Part shown: piece after piece, positions 1-5,755 of the stretch
How the letters are laid out: each line of letters starts with the position of its first letter
How positions within the stretch are numbered: position 1 is the stretch's first letter
NCBI GenBank assembly: GCA_947380835.1
Contig: CANCSL010000028.1
Coordinates: forward strand, 1 to 15,870
DNA length: 15,870 nt
Reading direction: 5' to 3'
Source: Actinomycetota bacterium
GTDB taxonomy: Bacteria > Actinomycetota > Actinomycetes > Nanopelagicales > Nanopelagicaceae
Notes under the pieces: model-generated
The model's input: the letters and a program-made list of their open reading frames with translations, nothing else
Database searches by the model: none
Told to the model about the DNA's origin: nothing
Translations under genes and position numbers: made by a program

Positions 1-22
1 GATCGATTTGACCTTATTTAGG

Positions 23-28
23 TAAGAT
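23..28 (+). promoter_or_regulatory. Possible leaderless -10 box
   Basis: TAAGAT lies 7 nt before the ATG at 36, and no Shine-Dalgarno sequence is visible between them. This fits a leaderless transcript starting at or next to the start codon, as at several other genes in this window. A TTGACC is present at 8-13 but is too close to serve as its -35 box. The upstream region is cut by the window edge, so the call is weak. Confidence 0.3.
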
Positions 29-35
29 TTTCGGC

Positions 36-614
36 ATGAACAAGCGAGTCGATGTCTATATCAAGAATGAGACTAAGTGGCAGGCCGAGTTCAAAGCCTT
101 ACGTGAACTCGCCTTGGCCTCTGGACTTACTGAGGATATGAAGTGGGGACAACCCTGCTATACGCTCAATAATAAGAATGTCTTCTTGATCCATGGGTTC
201 AAGGATTATTGCGCATTGCTCTTCATGAAAGGCGCTCTACTTAAAGACCCAAAAGGAATACTCATTCAGCAAACGGCAAATGTTCAATCCGCACGGCAAA
301 TTAGATTTGTGAACTTGCAGGAGATCACAAAAAAGAGATCGACCTTGAAGGCATACATTTCGGAGGCGATTAAAATTGAAGAGCTTGGATTGGAAGTTCC
401 AGTAAAGAAAGCCTCAGAGTTTGAAGTACCCAAGGAAATTTTAGCCAAACTCAAAAAGACCACCGGGCTTCTTCCAGCATTTAAGAAATTAACCCCGGGC
501 CGTCAACGAGCCTGGGTTCTGCATTTTTCCGCGGCTAAGCAAGAGAAGACTTTAGATTCCAGAATCGAAAAAGCTGCACCAGCAATCTTGGCCGGAAAAG
601 GCTTGAACGAGTAG
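36..614 (+). CDS. YdeI/OmpD-associated family protein (DUF1801-like plus YdeI C-terminal domain)
   Basis: The 192-aa protein has the usual two-part layout of the YdeI family. Residues about 15-115 form a DUF1801-like alpha/beta domain (KWGQPCYT near 37-43, then a GFKDYCALLFMKGALLKDP core). Residues about 127-192 form the YdeI/OmdA C-terminal domain, with the signature LTPGRQRAW, HFSAAKQ, RIEKAAPAILAGKGLNE. The length and the GKGLNE ending match the family, so the gene is complete. There is no signal peptide or membrane segment, so it is expected in the cytoplasm. Some relatives are annotated as bacteriocin-protection or stress proteins, but no biochemical activity is established and I assign none. 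It converges with the membrane protein gene on the other strand, leaving 6 nt. No ribosome binding site is seen before the ATG. A second, unrelated DUF1801-only gene lies at 4190. Confidence 0.9.
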   Translation: MNKRVDVYIKNETKWQAEFKALRELALASGLTEDMKWGQPCYTLNNKNVFLIHGFKDYCALLFMKGALLKDPKGILIQQTANVQSARQIRFVNLQEITKKRSTLKAYISEAIKIEELGLEVPVKKASEFEVPKEILAKLKKTTGLLPAFKKLTPGRQRAWVLHFSAAKQEKTLDSRIEKAAPAILAGKGLNE

Positions 615-620
615 AAACTT

Positions 621-1094
621 TTATTCTTTCTCGACTTCGAAGATCATAAGCGGTGTTTTCCATAGCGAAGTGCTGGCCACCTGTCGTCCGGCCTGAGCAT
701 GAGCATTCTCAATCGACTTTCGAACCGCCCGTCGACTAAATTTGAAGAGCAATACAGCACCTGGCAACTCGACTAGCACGGCAGTAGCTAATGCGATTTT
801 GAAATCATTTCCGGCGTTGGATGTGATGACGTCAAACCAAGAATCAACAATAAGGAACGTGGCCGAAACCATGGCACCAGGAATTGCCACTTGTCGTTTC
901 TTCCAGAGCGCCCAACTTGTGGAGATCAAAGTGGCGAGCATTCCAATATCAAATCCCACCCAAGCCACATCCCAGTGTGACGCCCTATAGGTCGTGGGAA
1001 GAGCAATCAATAAGTACAAGATCCACCCGAAGAGAATGATTGACGCTGAAAGCAGCAAAAGGCTGCTCAGGATATGAGGAGATTTCTTGGCCAT
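621..1094 (-). CDS. Conserved actinobacterial four-helix membrane protein
   Basis: The ATG at 1094 gives a 157-aa protein with four predicted membrane helices, at roughly residues 9-31, 44-62, 69-90 and 99-118. A basic loop (KKRQ, 65-68) follows helix 2, and a charged C-terminal tail follows helix 4. Acidic and aromatic motifs sit in the membrane: HWDVAWVGFD (40-49) and DSWFD (84-88). I recognise this pattern from unnamed actinobacterial membrane proteins; the function is unknown. The open frame extends upstream to 1223, but that extension runs through the palindromic operator and the start of the divergent SQR gene and has no membrane or domain character, so I prefer the internal ATG. The gene diverges from SQR, and the operator at 1153-1174 lies about 60 nt upstream of its start, so it may share the same repressor. 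No strong ribosome binding site is seen. Confidence 0.8.
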   Translation of the reverse strand: MAKKSPHILSSLLLLSASIILFGWILYLLIALPTTYRASHWDVAWVGFDIGMLATLISTSWALWKKRQVAIPGAMVSATFLIVDSWFDVITSNAGNDFKIALATAVLVELPGAVLLFKFSRRAVRKSIENAHAQAGRQVASTSLWKTPLMIFEVEKE

Positions 1095-1145
1095 CGCGAG
1101 TCTTAGCCTCAGTTCTATCAAAGGGGGGTAGTTGCTTAAAGCGTA

Positions 1146-1174
1146 TTGTTTTACTATACCCCTAGGGGTATAGT
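1146..1174 (+). promoter_or_regulatory. SQR promoter, overlapped by operator
   Basis: TTGTTT (1146-1151) and TATAGT (1169-1174) are separated by exactly 17 bp and point toward the SQR gene. TATAGT matches five of six positions of the -10 consensus. The whole spacer and the -10 box lie within or beside the palindrome at 1153-1174, so a bound repressor would block polymerase. Transcription should start near 1181, leaving a leader of about 35 nt. Confidence 0.7.
1153..1174. promoter_or_regulatory. CsoR/CstR-type palindromic operator, copy 1
   Basis: This is a perfect 22-bp inverted repeat centred between 1163 and 1164, with core ATACCCCTAGGGGTAT (1156-1171) extended by three further matched pairs on each side. 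A C-tract and G-tract flanked by AT-rich arms is the known operator style of the CsoR/FrmR/CstR family. The identical 16-bp core recurs before the family's regulator gene at 5403-5418. It also places a TATAGT on both strands (1169-1174 plus, 1158-1153 minus), so it could act on the divergent membrane protein gene as well. Binding by this repressor is inferred. Confidence 0.8.
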
Positions 1175-1216
1175 TTCCTGCGGAGTCTGGAGCTTGGACC
1201 CCTCGAGAGGATGAAA

Positions 1217-2674
1217 ATGGCACGGATTGTGATTCTTGGCGCGGGTGTAGCGGGTCATACAGCAGCGCTACACGCGCAACGGACGTTGGGTAAGAAGAAC
1301 GAAATAATCGTCATATCCCCGAATTCAAAGTACAACTGGATCCCATCAAATATCTGGGTCGGAGTTGGCAAGATGAATTCGGAACAGGTGACTTTTCCGC
1401 TAGCGCCGGTGTACAAACGAAAAGGGATCACGTTCCACCAAGCACTTGCCCAAAGCATTTTTCCTGAAGGTGATTCCGAGAGCTCCGACGGGTTCGTTCA
1501 GGTTCTGTACACAGATCCACAACGTTCGGGTGAAGTCGGCAAAATTTCTTACGACTTCCTGGTTAATGCCACCGGACCTAAATTAAACTTCGCTGCGACG
1601 CCAGGGCTCGGCCCAGATGGTCATACCGTCTCAGTCTGCACTTATGGTCACGCAACCGATGCATCAAAGGCATTTCAGGATTCCATCGCCAAAATGAAGG
1701 CAGGTCAGAAACAAGCTTTTGCAATTGGCGTAGGGCATGGGACATGCACCTGTGAAGGGGCCGCCTTCGAATACACCTTCAACGTCGATCATGAGCTTCG
1801 TGCCGCTGGCGTGCGCGATCTTGCAGAAATTACCTACATCACTAATGAATACGAGCTAGGTGATTTTGGAGTTGGGGGATTGGTCTTTACCCAACAAGGT
1901 TTTCAGACCACGAGCAAGTTATGGACCGAATCGCTCTTTCGCGAGCGAGATATAAAAGCGGTGCTAGGGGCGCATGTGGAAAAGGTAGAGCCCCACCAGG
2001 TTCACTATGAATTAGTCGATGGAACTAAAGGAATCTTAGAATTCGACTTCGGAATGCTTTTGCCACCCTTCCGAGGGGTAGATCTCAAGGCTTTTGATCG
2101 ATCTGGCGCAGATATCTCGGACAAACTCTTCGCCCCTTCCGGATTCATGAAGGTGGACGCTGATTATTCAGGAAAACCATATGAGGAATGGCTGGCCTCA
2201 GATTGGCCGAAGACTTATCGCAATCCGTTGTATCCAAATATCTTTGCCGTGGGAATTGCATTTGCCCCACCTCACCAAATATCCAAACCACGAAAATCTC
2301 CCAATGGCACTTTGATAGCGCCATCGCCACCTCGCACCGGCATGCCTTCGGGAATAATGGGAAAGCTCGCAACACTGAGCATCGGCGAACTCATAAAGAA
2401 TGGACCTGACGCCCATGTGGGCAGCGCCTCCATGGCAGATATGGGAGCGGCATGTGTTGCTTCTGCTGGCTCGGGCCTGCGCGCCGGATCGGCTGCATCC
2501 ATGACAATGTATCCTGTCGTCCCTGACTACATTCAGTATCCGAATACTGGCCGTAGCGGAAAAGACACCTTTGGCGAGATTGGACTTGCTGGGCACTGGA
2601 TTAAATTGTTACTTCACTACATGTTTATTTATAAGGCTAAAGCCCGCTTCGGCTGGTTTTTGATTCCAGAATAG
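1217..2674 (+). CDS. sqr: Sulfide:quinone oxidoreductase-like FAD flavoprotein
   Basis: The 485-aa protein (from the ATG at 1217) starts with a dinucleotide-binding motif, VILGAGVAG. SQR enzymes oxidise sulfide to sulfane sulfur and pass electrons to membrane quinone. The three cysteines expected of SQR can be placed: C141, C179 in the conserved G-x-C-x-G-x-x-[FY]-E context (CEGAAFE), and C413 in MGAACVASAG. An FAD-contacting segment NIFAVGIA lies near 342-349. The last 25 residues (HWIKLLLHYMFIYKAK onward) look like the amphipathic membrane-anchoring helix of SQRs. One extra cysteine, C177, makes a C-x-C pair. An in-frame ATG at 1211 abuts GAGAGG (1205-1210). The ATG at 1217 has 6-nt spacing from it and is preferred. 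The operator in its promoter supports a sulfide role. The substrate is inferred; a related flavocytochrome c or other NAD(P)H/quinone flavoprotein is the main alternative. Confidence 0.83.
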   Translation: MARIVILGAGVAGHTAALHAQRTLGKKNEIIVISPNSKYNWIPSNIWVGVGKMNSEQVTFPLAPVYKRKGITFHQALAQSIFPEGDSESSDGFVQVLYTDPQRSGEVGKISYDFLVNATGPKLNFAATPGLGPDGHTVSVCTYGHATDASKAFQDSIAKMKAGQKQAFAIGVGHGTCTCEGAAFEYTFNVDHELRAAGVRDLAEITYITNEYELGDFGVGGLVFTQQGFQTTSKLWTESLFRERDIKAVLGAHVEKVEPHQVHYELVDGTKGILEFDFGMLLPPFRGVDLKAFDRSGADISDKLFAPSGFMKVDADYSGKPYEEWLASDWPKTYRNPLYPNIFAVGIAFAPPHQISKPRKSPNGTLIAPSPPRTGMPSGIMGKLATLSIGELIKNGPDAHVGSASMADMGAACVASAGSGLRAGSAASMTMYPVVPDYIQYPNTGRSGKDTFGEIGLAGHWIKLLLHYMFIYKAKARFGWFLIPE

Positions 2675-2683
2675 GAAGCGATG

Positions 2684-2854
2684 ATGGAAAATCCAAATGA
2701 AAGTATCGCCCGGGCACCATTGCCTACTGCTGAAACCTTGAAGCAGCGTAAGAGTCTGGTGATGCAATTCTTTAGGTTTTGCGCGATAAATCTGAAAATG
2801 ATAAAAATGATTCGCAAAGGTCATCACCCACTCGAACGCAAAACACATGGTTGA
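2684..2854 (+). CDS. Unrecognised 56-aa basic protein in SQR operon
   Basis: A short open frame begins 9 nt after the SQR stop. AGGAAG (2673-2678) overlaps that stop and sits 5 nt before this ATG; an adjacent ATG at 2681 is the alternative start. The frame ends at 2854, inside the methyltransferase start, an 8-nt overlap that suggests translational coupling. The product has a polar N-terminus (ENPNESIARAPLP), then a hydrophobic/basic amphipathic stretch with one cysteine (MQFFRFCAINLKMIKMIRK) and a His pair (GHHPLERK). It has no signal peptide. It could be a small membrane-surface partner of SQR, whose own C-terminus is amphipathic. I do not recognise a family and assign no function. Ribosome binding site, packing and overlap support it being real. 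Confidence 0.6.
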   Translation: MENPNESIARAPLPTAETLKQRKSLVMQFFRFCAINLKMIKMIRKGHHPLERKTHG

Positions 2855-3638
2855 TATCTTGGATTTGCCTGCCGGAAAGATCTGGCGCGAAAAGTTATCT
2901 CAGTGGGCGATTCCTCAGGAGATCATTGATAAGGCTCCAGAGAATCCGTGGATACATCCGCCAGTAATGTTTCAAATTCCTAATGACATTGAAGAAAGTC
3001 CATCTCACCAACGTGCTCGAGAAGTCATGCCCGAAGGCGGATCAATTCTTGATATTGGATGCGGGGGTGGGATCGCCGCTTTTGCCGTAGTACCTCCGGC
3101 CTCTCTAGTTATCGGCGTTGATCATCAGCCAGAGATGCTGGATATGTTTGCCCAGAATGCTTCAGAACGCGGTGTTGCTAGCCAAACGTTCGCAGGTTTC
3201 TGGCCAGATGTGGCGAGTGAAGTTCCTGTTGCTGATGTAGTTACCGCTCACCACGTGGTCTACAACGTGGCAAATATTGAGGATTTTATTCTCGAGGCCC
3301 AATCTCATGCCTTGAAACGAGTTGTTATTGAGATGCCACAGCATCATCCGCTCAAAACCGCATCTCCATTATGGAAACATTTTTGGAATCTCGATCGACC
3401 AATTGCGCCGACGACTGATGAATTCATGGAAGTGCTCTCCGGGCTTGGCATCAAAGCTCACCGCGAACTTTGGGAAGGTCAAACTCGACAAGAGGCAAAC
3501 ATCGAACAGCAGGCACATTTCTCGCGAATCCGTTTGTGCTTGCCGGCTGATCGAGAGTCTGAAGTTTTGGAATTTCTAAAAATCCAACCCAAAATCCCGA
3601 TGCGCGAACTGGCAACGATTTGGTGGGACGTTATTTAA
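2847..3638 (+). CDS. Class I SAM-dependent methyltransferase
   Basis: The 263-aa protein has a Rossmann-type methyltransferase domain. Motif I is ILDIGCGGG (67-75), the acidic residue after strand 2 is in GVDHQPEML (90-98), and ADVVTAHHVVYNV is the motif-IV region. An N-terminal segment of about 65 residues, rich in Trp and Pro (WAIPQEI, NPWIHPPVMF), precedes the domain. It resembles a widespread actinobacterial methyltransferase family with no known substrate. No strong ribosome binding site precedes the ATG, and the start overlaps the 56-aa ORF, so coupling is likely. Its place in the SQR unit makes a thiol or sulfide acceptor conceivable, but nothing in the sequence shows this and the linkage may be incidental. 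Its 3' end overlaps the convergent DinB-like gene by 8 nt. Confidence 0.85.
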   Translation: MVDILDLPAGKIWREKLSQWAIPQEIIDKAPENPWIHPPVMFQIPNDIEESPSHQRAREVMPEGGSILDIGCGGGIAAFAVVPPASLVIGVDHQPEMLDMFAQNASERGVASQTFAGFWPDVASEVPVADVVTAHHVVYNVANIEDFILEAQSHALKRVVIEMPQHHPLKTASPLWKHFWNLDRPIAPTTDEFMEVLSGLGIKAHRELWEGQTRQEANIEQQAHFSRIRLCLPADRESEVLEFLKIQPKIPMRELATIWWDVI

Positions 3639-4125
3639 GTTCTTTGCCCTCAAATCTTTCAAAGCACCAAAGATCAATTTCGTCCAAGGTGATTGGTGCA
3701 TATCCCTTCGACTCCAATGCATCTAGCAACTGAGCCCTGTGTTCTGTTGCGTGATAGATCGCCTCTGCCAAAATAGTCGAACGTAAGTTCTGCCAAGAGT
3801 CGTTTCCTTCAGTAATGGTTAAGGGGACATCTGGTAGATCGGCCTGAGTAGCCACATCGGCATCGAGCTTGGCCAGTGTTATCGCGATACTTGCTACCTC
3901 GTTCATGGACTTTGGCAGCGAGACTTTGCTCCAACGTTCACCCATTAAACAAAATCGGTACCACTCGGCACCATCAACGATGTGCTGCAAGATCCGCCCT
4001 GCCGTCCATTCGGGATTGACGCTGAATGCTTCCAGGGCCTCATCGGGCAATTTTTGAACGGCTTGATAGACCATCTGGTTAGCCCAGGACATATGTCGGA
4101 AGAGTCGATGAGTAGTGGAAGACAT
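3631..4125 (-). CDS. DinB-like four-helix-bundle protein
   Basis: The 164-aa protein fits the DinB/YfiT superfamily. The N-terminal helix MSSTTHRLFRHMSWANQMVYQ is followed by W-T-A-G-R-I-L-Q-H-I, with H48. A late helix YHATEHRAQLL carries H125 and H129. These three histidines correspond to the usual divalent-metal triad. Members include metal-dependent thiol transferases that use mycothiol or bacillithiol, but also many proteins without known function; the substrate cannot be told here. It is cytoplasmic, with no signal or membrane segment. TAGGGT lies 6 nt before the start codon and there is no ribosome binding site, so the transcript may be leaderless. The gene diverges from the DUF1801 gene at 4190 and converges with the methyltransferase. 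Confidence 0.85.
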   Translation of the reverse strand: MSSTTHRLFRHMSWANQMVYQAVQKLPDEALEAFSVNPEWTAGRILQHIVDGAEWYRFCLMGERWSKVSLPKSMNEVASIAITLAKLDADVATQADLPDVPLTITEGNDSWQNLRSTILAEAIYHATEHRAQLLDALESKGYAPITLDEIDLWCFERFEGKELK

Positions 4126-4154
4126 GGCGTAACCCTAAAACCTAATGGGTTTGA

Positions 4155-4183
4155 TTCACATTCAAAAGCGGAGGTTTTATGCT
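4155..4183 (+). promoter_or_regulatory. Leaderless promoter of DUF1801 gene
   Basis: TTCACA (4155-4160, five of six matches to the -35 consensus) and TATGCT (4178-4183) are 17 bp apart. The -10 box ends 6 nt before the ATG at 4190, so transcription should begin at the start codon. GGAGG at 4170-4174 is 15 nt from that ATG, too far to be its ribosome binding site, and lies inside the promoter spacer. Confidence 0.55.
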
Positions 4184-4189
4184 TAAGAA

Positions 4190-4540
4190 ATGGAGAAATA
4201 CCCAGTCGCCGTAGCAAATTACTATAAAAGCGCGTCAGATCCCCATAAGACGATTCTCATAGAAATGCGCAAACGGGTCCTCGAAGTTATCCCGGGCGCC
4301 GATGAAATAATCAAATATGGGATGCCTACCTTTGTGGTTAACGGTGAACCCATCGCCGGGTTAATGGTTCATACCAAGCACGTGGGCTATTACCCATACA
4401 GTGGATCGATCTTGGAAAAACTTCCTCATCTCTCGGCAAAGTACAAGACGACGAAGGGGGCGCTCCATATTCCCTTGGATAGACCACTTTTGAAAAGCGA
4501 AGTGAAACAACTTATTAAAGCGCGACTTGCCCTCAAATAG
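4190..4540 (+). CDS. DUF1801 domain protein
   Basis: The 116-aa protein is a single complete DUF1801 domain of the YdhG type. It shows ILIEMRKRVLEVIPGADEIIKYGMPTF near 23-48, a central VHTKHVGYYPYSGSILEKL, then TTKGALHIPLDRPLLKSEVKQLIKARL. Some relatives are annotated as iron chaperones or frataxin-like proteins, on thin evidence. The function is unknown and the protein is expected in the cytoplasm. An in-frame stop lies 6 nt upstream, so the ATG at 4190 is the earliest possible start; the next ATG would remove part of the domain. The gene converges with the MarC-family gene, leaving a single base between stop codons, and no terminator is visible there. Confidence 0.88.
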   Translation: MEKYPVAVANYYKSASDPHKTILIEMRKRVLEVIPGADEIIKYGMPTFVVNGEPIAGLMVHTKHVGYYPYSGSILEKLPHLSAKYKTTKGALHIPLDRPLLKSEVKQLIKARLALK

Positions 4541-4541
4541 C

Positions 4542-5141
4542 CTAGAGATTAGGGAATGCCGAATGCAGGCCAGAAATAATGGTAGACACGGCGATAGCTA
4601 GAAGTAGAAGTCCAAAAATGCGAGTTACAACCATCAAGCCTTGCTCTCCCAATAATCTTTCAATGGGTTCTGCCAGCAGAAGAATTAATCCGGTCAATAA
4701 TGCCAAGATCAAAATAATGACAACGTCGGCGATACGAACGACGCCCACATCCGTGTTGCCAATTGCAATTACAGTAGCAATAGCCCCAGGTCCAGCCATC
4801 ATGGGAATGGCAAGTGGAACTACAGCTGCGCCAGAAGTTGATGGCTCAATTGTCAGCCCTTTCCGACCCATAACCATGCTCCAGGCAATAGCGCCAATTA
4901 TCAATGCTCCGGCTATTCGGAATGCATCCATGCGGATACTCATAAGTTTGAGGATGACATCTCCGACAAAGTAAGCAATAAATAAGGTGATGCCTGATAC
5001 GAGAGCAGTCTTCAAGGCTGTGACGCGACGTTGTTCGTGGGAAGAGCCTCTGGTGAGGTTAAGAAATACCGGAATTGAAGTGATTGGACTTACTACTGCA
5101 AATAGCGCGACAAGAGTGGTGACATCGCTGTTGAGTTTCAC
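4542..5141 (-). CDS. MarC-family integral membrane protein
   Basis: From a GTG at 5141 the product is 199 aa, the normal size for MarC proteins, with six membrane helices. Family marks are LFAVVSPITSIPVFLNLT in the first helix (usually DP-G-IP, here SP-T-IP), the IPMMAGPGAIATVIAIGNTD segment between helices, and a C-terminal VVTRIFGLLLLAIAVSTIISGL. MarC was once linked to multiple antibiotic resistance, a role later disputed. The transported substrate is unknown, although some archaeal relatives move neutral amino acids. The open frame continues upstream to an ATG at 5285, but that extension is antisense to the YHS gene and has no family resemblance. A TTG at 5159 is another possible start. 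The exact start is uncertain; the gene itself is not. Confidence 0.85.
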   Translation of the reverse strand: MKLNSDVTTLVALFAVVSPITSIPVFLNLTRGSSHEQRRVTALKTALVSGITLFIAYFVGDVILKLMSIRMDAFRIAGALIIGAIAWSMVMGRKGLTIEPSTSGAAVVPLAIPMMAGPGAIATVIAIGNTDVGVVRIADVVIILILALLTGLILLLAEPIERLLGEQGLMVVTRIFGLLLLAIAVSTIISGLHSAFPNL

Positions 5142-5208
5142 ACCAAAAGCATCCCACAAATACTCTAGAGTTATTACGAATCTCAACGGCGAATGGACGG
5201 GATCGAAA

Positions 5209-5388
5209 ATGAAGGTAATAGATCTGGTGTGCAAAATGGAGATAGAGAGTACGACTGCTGCGGATACGTACGAGTACCAGGGCAAGATTTATTACTTCTG
5301 TATGACGGGCTGCAAGACTGCATTTGCCTCTGATCCGGGCAGATTTCTCCCTAAAAAGAAGGTTTTTAGTTTCTTCAAAAAGGGATAG
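5209..5388 (+). CDS. YHS-domain metal-binding miniprotein
   Basis: The 59-aa protein is one YHS domain with a short basic tail. It shows LVCKM (6-10, normally DPVCGM), then YEYQGKIYYFCMTGCKTAFASDP, with C8, C31 and C35 as likely metal ligands. YHS domains occur in heavy-metal ATPases and in stand-alone proteins, and are thought to bind copper or similar ions. The C-terminus KKKVFSFFKKG is aromatic and basic. The start at 5209 is chosen because it sits directly before the domain; the open frame continues upstream only as antisense of the MarC gene. A weak GGGA precedes it. The gene ends just before the repressor operator at 5403, so it is not downstream of that site, though it may share the metal or sulfur-stress theme. 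Confidence 0.8.
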   Translation: MKVIDLVCKMEIESTTAADTYEYQGKIYYFCMTGCKTAFASDPGRFLPKKKVFSFFKKG

Positions 5389-5397
5389 TGGCGGTAT

Positions 5398-5427
5398 TTG
5401 ACATACCCCTAGGGGTATAAGTACCTT
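5398..5427 (+). promoter_or_regulatory. Promoter of repressor-rhodanese-CoADR operon
   Basis: TTGACA, a perfect -35 consensus, lies at 5398-5403, directly against the palindrome. Two -10 readings are possible: TACCTT at 5422-5427, with an 18-bp spacer, or TATAAG at 5416-5421. The second keeps the same geometry relative to the palindrome as the SQR promoter but lacks a good -35 box at 17 bp. In either case the operator occupies the promoter, implying autorepression. Confidence 0.6.
5403..5418. promoter_or_regulatory. CsoR/CstR-type palindromic operator, copy 2
   Basis: The perfect 16-bp palindrome ATACCCCTAGGGGTAT is identical to the core at 1156-1171, 4.2 kb away. It lies 47 nt upstream of the start of a CsoR/FrmR-family regulator. 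Unlike copy 1, the match does not extend beyond 16 bp. Two exact copies of such a palindrome, both in promoters and one before the matching regulator, make a common binding site very likely. Confidence 0.82.
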
Positions 5428-5465
5428 TACTCCATTGGTAAGGATTGCTAATGGAGGAGGGTTTG

Positions 5466-5753
5466 ATGGCTACGAAAAAAGTCGCTCACGTACTTACGGA
5501 CGAAGAGCAAATTATCGCTATTTCCAAGCGTATTAAGCGCGCCCAAGGGCAACTCGGCGCCGTGGCCCGGATGCTAGAAGAGGGTCGCAACTGCGAGGAA
5601 ATCGTCACCCAGATGTCGGCAGTAAGTAAGGCCGTAAACACTGCCGCTTTCACGCTGATTTCTTCCAGCCTCAAAGAGTGTCTCGTTGCCGATAAATCAG
5701 ATGCTGATGCAGTTACTGCACAGCTCCAAAAACTATTTTTGAGTTTGGCATAA
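5466..5753 (+). CDS. cstR: CsoR/FrmR-family repressor, CstR-like persulfide sensor
   Basis: The 95-aa all-helical regulator carries the family core ISKRIKRAQGQLGAVARMLEEGRNCEEIVTQMSAV. The ATG at 5466 has GGAGGAGG (5453-5460) 5 nt upstream. The in-frame ATG at 5445 lacks this and would only add seven residues. C43 and C72 are 29 residues apart, the spacing of the sensing cysteines in both CsoR and CstR. In copper-sensing CsoR a His lies four residues before the second Cys; here that residue is S68 (SSSLKEC). FrmR-type formaldehyde sensors lack the second Cys. The C...S...C pattern therefore points to a CstR-like sensor in which persulfides crosslink the cysteines. Downstream rhodanese and CoADR genes and the operator in the SQR promoter agree. 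It likely represses its own operon and SQR. The sensing specificity is inferred, not shown. Confidence 0.88.
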   Translation: MATKKVAHVLTDEEQIIAISKRIKRAQGQLGAVARMLEEGRNCEEIVTQMSAVSKAVNTAAFTLISSSLKECLVADKSDADAVTAQLQKLFLSLA

Positions 5754-5755
5754 TC

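Noticed and set aside
1121..1130. AAGGGGGGTA near the membrane protein start as a second operator half
   Set aside because: No symmetric partner; a single G-run is not enough to call a binding site.
621..1223. 200-aa version of the membrane protein starting at 1223
   Set aside because: The extra 43 residues would be encoded by the operator and the divergent SQR promoter, and have no membrane or family character.
2641..2661. AGCC/GGCT mini-hairpin followed by TTTTT at the end of SQR, as a terminator
   Set aside because: The stem is only four base pairs, lies within the coding sequence, and would cut off the tightly packed downstream genes.
5466..5753. Annotation of the regulator as a copper-sensing CsoR
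   Set aside because: The His ligand of the copper site is replaced by Ser (S68), and the surrounding genes concern sulfane sulfur rather than copper export.
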